Assembly: GCA_964348185.1 (NCBI GenBank)
Contig: CAYGBW010000086.1
Span: 1 to 37,505, forward strand
Reading direction: 5' to 3'
Source of the DNA: CAYGBW01 sp964348185
Lineage (GTDB): Bacteria; Desulfobacterota; BSN033; WVXP01
Length of the DNA stretch: 37,505 nucleotides
Part shown: piece after piece, positions 32,109 through 37,505 of the stretch
Numbering within the stretch: position 1 is the stretch's first letter
How the letters are laid out: each line of letters opens with the position of its first letter
Translations under genes and position numbers: made by a program
Notes under the pieces: generated by a model
Databases searched by the model: none
The model's input: only the letters and a program-made list of their open reading frames with translations
Told to the model about the DNA's origin: nothing

Positions 32109-33020
32109 ATGTCTCGCAGACTCTATCTCTATTTGAATGGTGAAATCGTGGAGGAGAGCCGGGCACACATCTCCCCGTTCGACAGGGGATTTCTCTGGGG
32201 GGATGGGGTATACGAGGTCACCCCCTGTTTTAATGGCCGCTTCTACCGGCTCACCGACCACCTGGACAGACTCTACCGGTCGTTGCGCTATGTTCAAATC
32301 GATCCTGGAATGAGCCGAGAAGAGATGGAGAAGGTGACATTTGCCACGCTGGAGGCCAATCTCCCCCAGCTTGAAGGGGGGAGCTTCTATAAGGTGGGCC
32401 ACTGGGTGACGCGGGGTATCGACTCGGATACCTGGGCAGCCCGCGATGCGGGACCTGCAACGGTGTGTATCTTCTGGCGCCCTATCCCTGTTGAGACGTT
32501 CTCTAAGTACTACACCGAGGGGGTCAAACTTGCGGTGGTCCCGACGCGGAGGGTTCCGCCGGAGTGTGTCGAGACCCGTGCTAAGGTAACAAGCAAGATG
32601 AACCAGATCCTGGCAGAACTCGACGCGGCGGCCTCGGATGCCCTCTCCCTCATGTTGGATGTCCATGGGAATGTGGCTGAGAATTCGGTGGCCAATTTCT
32701 TCATCGTCCGGAGCGGCGCCCTCTGGACCCCCCCGGAACGGAACATTCTCCAGGGGATCACCCGCAGAGTCGTCTTTGAGTTGGCATCCCGTCTGGACAT
32801 CCCGGTGGAAGAGAGGGATTTTACGATTTACGACATTGCCCAGGCCGAGGAGTTTTTCCTTACTTCAAGCGGGACGTGCGCCATGCCGGTGCGCCAGGTG
32901 GATCGTTTCCAACCGAAGGCCTCGGTTCCCGGCCCGATCACGCGCCAATTGATGGACGCATTTGTTGAAGAGACCGGTTTTGATTTCTCTCGGAGTGCTT
33001 CTGCCAACGCAAGGCCCTGA
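32109..33020 (+). CDS. Class IV PLP aminotransferase (D-alanine/branched-chain type)
   Basis: A 303-residue PLP enzyme with GGAG about 10 bases before the ATG. Fold type IV motifs are present: YLNGEIVEESRAHISPFDRGFLWGDGVYE at the N-terminus, the catalytic-lysine segment KVTSKMNQILAELDA (K163), GNVAENSVANFFIV (E191, contacting the pyridine nitrogen), TRRVVFELA and the late EEFFLTSSGTCAMPV. It transfers amino groups between an amino acid and a 2-keto acid; relatives include DAAT, BCAT and ADC lyase. It is the last plus-strand gene of the run, 117 bases after the corrinoid protein. In context it could handle an amino group on the imported compound or make a D-amino acid; neither is shown by sequence. 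Confidence 0.9.
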   Translation: MSRRLYLYLNGEIVEESRAHISPFDRGFLWGDGVYEVTPCFNGRFYRLTDHLDRLYRSLRYVQIDPGMSREEMEKVTFATLEANLPQLEGGSFYKVGHWVTRGIDSDTWAARDAGPATVCIFWRPIPVETFSKYYTEGVKLAVVPTRRVPPECVETRAKVTSKMNQILAELDAAASDALSLMLDVHGNVAENSVANFFIVRSGALWTPPERNILQGITRRVVFELASRLDIPVEERDFTIYDIAQAEEFFLTSSGTCAMPVRQVDRFQPKASVPGPITRQLMDAFVEETGFDFSRSASANARP

Positions 33021-33114
33021 GGGCTCCCAACCTTGCGGCCTGAACACCGTGCCTCATAACCAAAGAATTGGGATGGGTTTCATCCCTGAAATGGGGTTTG
33101 CAGAAGTGCGACGC

Positions 33115-33870
33115 TTAGAGGGGTTTCCCTGTTGCGATCATTTGACTGACCTCTTCAGTCGTTACCTCCTCCTTTCTGTAATCCCCCAGCTTTTCTCCGT
33201 GCTCTAAGATGGTAAACCTGTCTGCCACGAGGTAAACGTGGTTGACATTGTGGGTTATGAATATGACAGAAAGCCCGTGGTCCCTCACTTCACGGACGTA
33301 ATTTAACACCTTGTTGACTTCCTTTACCGACAGGGCAGCCGTTGGCTCGTCCAGAATCAATAGCTTGGCTCCAAAGTGCATGGCCCGCGATATTGCGATG
33401 GACTGTCGTTCACCACCCGATAAGTGTGAAACCGGTTCACTCGTCGACCTCACGCGGATCCCGATCTCTGTCAGGACCTTCTTACAGATCTCATCCATCT
33501 TTCGAACATCGAGGACTCTTAAGGAGCCCAACTTTGTCGGTTCCCTTCCCAGGAAGAAATTCCTTGAAATGCTCATCAGTTCGACAAGCGCCAGGTCCTG
33601 GTAAACCGTTTCAATCCCCATATCCCTTGCCTCTCGCGGCGAGGAGAAGGCGATCTTTTTTCCGTCAAAGTAAATCGTCCCTTGGTCTGCAGCGTGAATG
33701 CCAACAAGGGTTTTGATCAACGTTGTCTTCCCTGCCCCATTATCTCCCAACAGGCCAACGATTTCTCTCTGATTGACCGTCAGATCTACGTTTTTCAGGG
33801 CTCTGATTTTCCCAAAGCTCTTGCTAATATGTTCCATTTTGACCAAAGGTGAAGAACGCTCTCCGTTCAT
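33115..33870 (-). CDS. CUT2-type sugar ABC transporter ATPase (third importer), single domain
   Basis: A 251-residue ATPase from the ATG at 33870, which overlaps the permease stop by 4 bases (ATGA). A longer open frame to 34203 is only a shadow of the permease gene. Walker A is GDNGAGKTT (42-50), the Q-loop lies in ETVYQDLALV, the signature reads LSGGE where most have LSGGQ, Walker B is LLILDEPTAA, and the switch is FITHN, with Asn following the His. It again has a single domain. Its stop faces the aminotransferase gene convergently across 94 bases. Confidence 0.94.
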   Translation of the reverse strand: MNGERSSPLVKMEHISKSFGKIRALKNVDLTVNQREIVGLLGDNGAGKTTLIKTLVGIHAADQGTIYFDGKKIAFSSPREARDMGIETVYQDLALVELMSISRNFFLGREPTKLGSLRVLDVRKMDEICKKVLTEIGIRVRSTSEPVSHLSGGERQSIAISRAMHFGAKLLILDEPTAALSVKEVNKVLNYVREVRDHGLSVIFITHNVNHVYLVADRFTILEHGEKLGDYRKEEVTTEEVSQMIATGKPL

Positions 33871-34832
33871 CGGATCACCGCCTTTTGGACGCGAACATTG
33901 ATAATGACGGCAGCGACCAGTATGGCTCCGATAAAAGCCCGGTACCAATAAACCGGAGCCCCTGCGAGGACCAAACCGGATCGCATCATCCCGATTAAAC
34001 CCGCCCCGATCAGTGTCCCAATGATACTCCCATACCCCCCCGAAAGCAGGTTGCCGCCGATGACCGCTGCAGCGATTGCCTCGAGCTCCATTCCCTCGCC
34101 GAGGTCGGCTTCGACCGTCTTGAAGCGTCCCATGTTGACCATGCCGGAGAATCCAGCAAGAAGGGAACAGATGATGAAGTTGGTGAACTTTGTTCTCCAC
34201 CAATTGATGCCCAGAGCTTGCGCCGTCTGTCTATTTCCTCCCGTTGCAAGAACCCAGTTCCCATAACGGGTCCGAGTCAAAACAATCGCAAAAATGATAA
34301 CGAGGAGAACAAACCAGACGGCTGAAGTCCGAAAGTTCGTATCTCCAAATCTCAGGTTTAATGCGGCTATCAATCCAAAAGCATGCCCTTTGTAGAGAAC
34401 CGGAAACCCTCCTGTAACAGCTAGAATGATCCCACGAACGAGCATCATCATTCCCAGGGTCGTAATGAAGGAGGGGATACCCATTTGCAGGGTGATGAGT
34501 CCGTTACTGGCACCGATGAATGCCGCTATCGCCAGACCGATGAAAAAGGCAGGAATCGGATGCAGCCCGCCGTTGACCATGAGCGCCATAAACATGGGTG
34601 ACAAGGCATACACCGAACCTACGGAGAGGTCAAACTCTCCAGAAATCATGAGGAATGAAATGCCAACAGCGATGATTCCCAATTGGGCCGCCATCGTTAG
34701 CATGCTGCCGAGATTCTGACTGCTCAGAAATGCCCGGGGGTTAATAATGGCAAAGGCCACAAATACTACAAGAAATCCAATCACCGCTCCAAATTCCTTG
34801 AAGGCGACTACGGTTTGAAACAGCTTTTTCAT
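33867..34832 (-). CDS. CUT2-type sugar ABC transporter permease (third importer)
   Basis: A 321-residue membrane protein from the ATG at 34832; an upstream in-frame TTG at 34895 would start inside a hairpin and is rejected. RbsC-type features are IIAVGISFLMISGEFDLSVGSVYAL, IGASNGLITLQMGIPSFITTLGMMM, LATGGNRQTAQALGI and AIAAAVIGGNLLSGGYGSIIGTLIGA. One permease gene is present, so the channel would be a homodimer. The gene order is binding protein, permease, ATPase, unlike either of the other two importers. Confidence 0.94.
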   Translation of the reverse strand: MKKLFQTVVAFKEFGAVIGFLVVFVAFAIINPRAFLSSQNLGSMLTMAAQLGIIAVGISFLMISGEFDLSVGSVYALSPMFMALMVNGGLHPIPAFFIGLAIAAFIGASNGLITLQMGIPSFITTLGMMMLVRGIILAVTGGFPVLYKGHAFGLIAALNLRFGDTNFRTSAVWFVLLVIIFAIVLTRTRYGNWVLATGGNRQTAQALGINWWRTKFTNFIICSLLAGFSGMVNMGRFKTVEADLGEGMELEAIAAAVIGGNLLSGGYGSIIGTLIGAGLIGMMRSGLVLAGAPVYWYRAFIGAILVAAVIINVRVQKAVIR

Positions 34833-34875
34833 CGTGATCTCACATGCCGAATTATGGAGAAAAGCGTATGCCCAA

Positions 34876-34910
34876 AGCAGGATAGGGGCGATCAAAACCC
34901 CTATCCTGCT
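34876..34910. repeat. Perfect 13-base hairpin between binding-protein and permease genes
   Basis: AGCAGGATAGGGG and CCCCTATCCTGCT form 13 pairs around a 9-base loop. It lies 32 bases after the binding-protein stop and 43 bases before the permease ATG. Read leftward, only TTT follows, so it is more likely an mRNA-stabilising or partial-attenuation hairpin than a full terminator. Such placement is classic for operons that need excess binding protein. Confidence 0.75.
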
Positions 34911-34941
34911 CTATCGATGCCCGGTCGTCTCTGGTCGTTGA

Positions 34942-35931
34942 TCATCGAACACCTTGTTCGATTCCCTTTTTCACCAGGTAAAGTGTGTCTTTGGTGATGA
35001 CTGTCGGGCCGGTGGGGATTTGCGCGGGAGGTCTGAATCCGTATTTGGCATTCAAATAAAGCCAGTGGACGGTCAAATACCCTTGCAGGTAGGCTTGCTG
35101 ATCAATGGTGTACAGACAGATGTCGTCCACGATGGCGTTCATGATCTTTTCGTCGACGTCGAATCCTCCCAGCTTCACTTTCCCCTTCAGTTTTTCCTCG
35201 GTGATGAAGTCTATCCCGTAATGGGTCGGCATCGTCCCAACCGTAAGGATCGCATCGGTTTCGGGATATCTCATCTTGTAGCTCTTCAACGTCTCCACCC
35301 CTTTGACCGGGTCGAGGGTCACGTCGATTTTTTCCGCGGTCACCCCCGCAGGCTCCAAGACGCTCATGATGCCACGGATCCTTTCCCGTGAAAAGACAGC
35401 GCCCGGCTTGTGCGTGGCCACAACAGCTCGCTTGGGCTTGAACACTTCCAGCATCGCTTTTGCCGATCCCTGTCCAGCCGCAAATTCCATCTGTCCAATG
35501 GCACTCAAACAGGGTATCCGTTCACCCTCCGGCCGGGGATCAACCGTATTGAACGCAATAACAGGCATCCCCTTCGCGATGACCCGTCTCAGAGGTTTGT
35601 CGAGGGCTTCAATGGATGTGATGGTAATCCCAATTCCATCAGGATTGGCCGCCATCGCCGTATCCAGAAAATCGAGCAGTATCTCGATCGAATGCTTCTT
35701 CGGTCCGAGATAGGTGGTCTTGACTTCTTTGCCGAGCATCTTTTCTGCGTCGTTCATTCCCTGGACAACCGTCCCCCAGAAAGGGTCACCCGGTCCACCA
35801 TGGGATATCAAAAAGAATCGGTAAACCTTTTCCTGCGCCAGGACTTCGGACGTCTGAAACGCCACACCGATAAAGGCAACGAGACCAACGATCATTGCCA
35901 TAACGACGATCCTTTTGAAAAGCTTCCCCAT
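34942..35931 (-). CDS. Sugar ABC transporter substrate-binding protein (third importer)
   Basis: About 329 residues. Two ATGs (35937, 35931) follow AGGAGG; the second has the better 8-base spacing. The signal peptide (MGKLFKRIVVMAMIVGLVAF...VLA) ends near QEKVYRFFLISHGGPGDPFW. The Peripla_BP_4 pattern continues with NPDGIGITITSIEALDKPL, GMPVIAFNTVDPRPEGERI, KRAVVATHKPG, ILTVGTMPTHYGIDF and KLGGFDVDEKIMNAIVDD. The HGGPGDPFW and YTIDQQAYLQGY segments recall relatives associated with sugar-acid or polyol uptake, but the ligand is undetermined. It is the first gene of its operon. Confidence 0.92.
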   Translation of the reverse strand: MGKLFKRIVVMAMIVGLVAFIGVAFQTSEVLAQEKVYRFFLISHGGPGDPFWGTVVQGMNDAEKMLGKEVKTTYLGPKKHSIEILLDFLDTAMAANPDGIGITITSIEALDKPLRRVIAKGMPVIAFNTVDPRPEGERIPCLSAIGQMEFAAGQGSAKAMLEVFKPKRAVVATHKPGAVFSRERIRGIMSVLEPAGVTAEKIDVTLDPVKGVETLKSYKMRYPETDAILTVGTMPTHYGIDFITEEKLKGKVKLGGFDVDEKIMNAIVDDICLYTIDQQAYLQGYLTVHWLYLNAKYGFRPPAQIPTGPTVITKDTLYLVKKGIEQGVR

Positions 35932-36092
35932 TCTCATTTCCTCCTTTCAAACTGTGTAATGGAATTACAAAGACAGGCTTAATCAAATGAGCGCTGATCA
36001 CCCCCTTTCAAATGATTTCCAGGCCCTTACAGAGAATAGTCAACGTCTCAAAGATGAGACAATCCACGGGGAATCCAATCAGAGTCCATTTC

Positions 36093-37133
36093 CTATTCAC
36101 ATTCTATGACAACTTTCAAAGGACCCTCTCTTCGCTCTTTCAGAAACTCGAAGGCGGAGACCGCCTCGGCAAGTGGAAAGGTATGGGTGATGACTTTTTC
36201 CGCGTCCACGTGACCGTCACGAATCAGTTGAAGGGTCTCATAAAAGTACCCCATACCCGATGTACTTCCGATAATGTGGATATCCTTAAGGACAACATCA
36301 TCTCGCGGTATACGAATGGATTGGTCCATCTTTAAGCCAAGAAGAATCGCTCGACCCTTTGGCTTGAGGAGCTTGATCGAATCGGAGACCAGATCACCCG
36401 TTTGGGTTGTGTCAATTAAGGCATCGACTGCCTTCCACCCCCAGTATTTGTGATAGTTCCCATATCTCTCCCTGATGATCTCGATCCAATTCTCCCGATC
36501 CGTGTCGATGAGCAGTTCAAAACCCATTGAATCAAAGCGTCTGAACCGCTCACCCCTGCCGAGAACGATGACCCTTGCCCCCATTGATTTGCATATCATC
36601 CCAGATAGCGCTCCTAGGGGACCGCACCCCAAGATCAAAACAACCTCTCCGATCCCTATGTTACCCATTCTGCAGGCTTTTAAGCAGTTACCCGCGGGCT
36701 CGGTTAGGACAGCGCTTTTCAGAGAAACGCCTTCAGGGATTTTGACCACATTCGTAGACGGGAGCAAACAATAGTCTGCAAACCCCCCACTCATGGTGAA
36801 CCCAGGTTCTCGCCGATGGTCACAAAAGAAGTAATCACCCTTCTTGCAGTAAAAACAACCATTGCAGGTTACGTAGTTATCCACCACAACGTCATCGCCA
36901 ATGTCAACGTTCGTAACGGTTTCTCCAACTTCTTCCACGGTTCCCGAGAATTCATGTCCGAGAACAACCGGGTAGGATGCCCAAGGCGGTGCTTGTCCGT
37001 CAATGATGGAGAAATCGGTTCCGCAGATGGAAACGTATGCGACTCTCAAGAGGACCATCCCGTGTTGTATCTTGGGCCTGTCCATTTCAACCAACGCTAA
37101 GTCGCCGTTTCCATTCGTCAATAGGCCTCGCAT
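36093..37133 (-). CDS. Zn-dependent MDR dehydrogenase (6 of 6)
   Basis: A 346-residue dehydrogenase with a full ligand set: C37 (ICGTD), H60/E61 (GHEFSG), E145 (LTEPAG) and structural C90, C93, C96 and C104. NAD is bound in the segment LILGCGPLGALSG. The EPAGNCLKAC segment after the fourth ligand is atypical (normally EPLAVALHA). The gene is upstream of the third importer on the same strand with a 161-base gap, and has its own strong promoter (37248-37276). It probably oxidises the compound imported by that system. Confidence 0.92.
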   Translation of the reverse strand: MRGLLTNGNGDLALVEMDRPKIQHGMVLLRVAYVSICGTDFSIIDGQAPPWASYPVVLGHEFSGTVEEVGETVTNVDIGDDVVVDNYVTCNGCFYCKKGDYFFCDHRREPGFTMSGGFADYCLLPSTNVVKIPEGVSLKSAVLTEPAGNCLKACRMGNIGIGEVVLILGCGPLGALSGMICKSMGARVIVLGRGERFRRFDSMGFELLIDTDRENWIEIIRERYGNYHKYWGWKAVDALIDTTQTGDLVSDSIKLLKPKGRAILLGLKMDQSIRIPRDDVVLKDIHIIGSTSGMGYFYETLQLIRDGHVDAEKVITHTFPLAEAVSAFEFLKERREGPLKVVIECE

Positions 37134-37505
37134 CTTTCCGATTTCACCTCGATCGAGTCCCCGTAAGAAAAAAAGAAATCCTTATTCATTGGATAAGGAT
37201 GGTCTTGCAATGGCCTCCCACTTGGTGTTTCATATTCCAAACCCTATTTTATAAACGCATCCCCTCCAGGTGTCAAGTAAAAAACCCAGCTGGAGTTTCC
37301 TCAGAAAACCAGTACGGAATTGCCCAAAGCTAATAGACAAAACCTAGGGACCAATTTAGCATTTTGATATTTGCCATTGGGGTTTCATTTGACATTCTTG
37401 CCCTGTGGAGTAACCCTCTTGATGACACTCAATAGGGCTAACCTTTGGAGTATTAAGGCCTACGCCCCAGTGCGAGGCACCACTCAACAGGGTGAAGATT
37501 TTGAC
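37134..37505. other. Promoter-bearing right-edge intergenic region
   Basis: 372 bases without a gene. It holds the leftward promoter at 37248-37276 and about 115 bases of leader for the MDR dehydrogenase. The last 230 bases show no coding signal that I can recognise on either strand. Confidence 0.5.
37248..37276 (-). promoter_or_regulatory. Strong sigma-70-type promoter for the rightmost dehydrogenase
   Basis: On the minus strand, a perfect TTGACA (37276-37271) is followed after exactly 17 bases by TATAAA (37253-37248). It is the best consensus promoter in the window and points at the ATG at 37133. Confidence 0.7.

Noticed and set aside
36045..36060. Hairpin GTCTCA-aaga-TGAGAC after the rightmost dehydrogenase gene
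   Set aside because: The stem is only 6 bases and no T-run follows; not enough for a terminator or operator call.

Overview
The window reads as a piece of a Desulfobacterota-like (former deltaproteobacterial) chromosome. The reasons are a sigma-54 two-component system next to a primary-type sigma factor, a corrinoid methyltransferase pair, and a large carbohydrate-acid locus with several CUT2-type ABC importers. This assignment is an inference from gene content and style; no rRNA or other phylogenetic marker is present.

Left part (1-7693, all minus strand): the 5' two thirds of a sigma-70 factor runs off the left edge. It is preceded by small genes (a winged-helix-like protein, two hypotheticals, an A-type-carrier-like protein without the usual cysteines). 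Next comes a receiver protein whose phospho-acceptor Asp is Glu, a 30-residue basic protein like AURKAIP1/COX24 (bS22), and a sensor kinase/NtrC-type regulator pair. Two palindromes (3130-3147, 3753-3771) and a good -24/-12 site (3642-3658) between these genes look like targets of that regulator.

Central and right part (7694-37133): a catabolic island of about 29 kb. A minus-strand operon (permease, binding protein, ATPase, amidohydrolase; 11561 to 7694) faces a plus-strand run of about 20 genes (12161-33020) across a 600-base divergent promoter region with two similar palindromes. The plus-strand run holds KDG kinase, KDPG aldolase, a D-2-hydroxyacid dehydrogenase, five MDR (Zn) dehydrogenases, a creatininase-family protein resembling 3-dehydro-scyllo-inosose hydrolase (IolN), two xylose-isomerase-like TIM-barrel epimerases, a DUF6282-like protein and a second complete ABC importer. 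It ends with an MttB-family methyltransferase that has no pyrrolysine codon, its corrinoid protein and a class IV aminotransferase. A convergent minus-strand block (37133 to 33115) adds a sixth MDR dehydrogenase and a third ABC importer. Two gene remnants, a truncated ABC ATPase and a major facilitator with a large internal deletion, lie inside the plus-strand run.

Working model (inference): a cyclitol or related polyol enters through CUT2 importers and is oxidised twice by MDR dehydrogenases. The diketone ring is opened by the IolN-like hydrolase, the keto-acid is epimerised and reduced, and it is then channelled through KDG and KDPG to pyruvate and glyceraldehyde-3-phosphate. This is the logic of the Thermotoga maritima IolM/IolN/IolO route. 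The corrinoid methyltransferase and the aminotransferase raise the possibility that the natural substrate is methylated and/or aminated, for example an O-methyl-inositol or a rhizopine-like O-methyl-inosamine. A sugar-acid dehydratase, an IolG-type dehydrogenase and a dedicated regulator were not found in the window.
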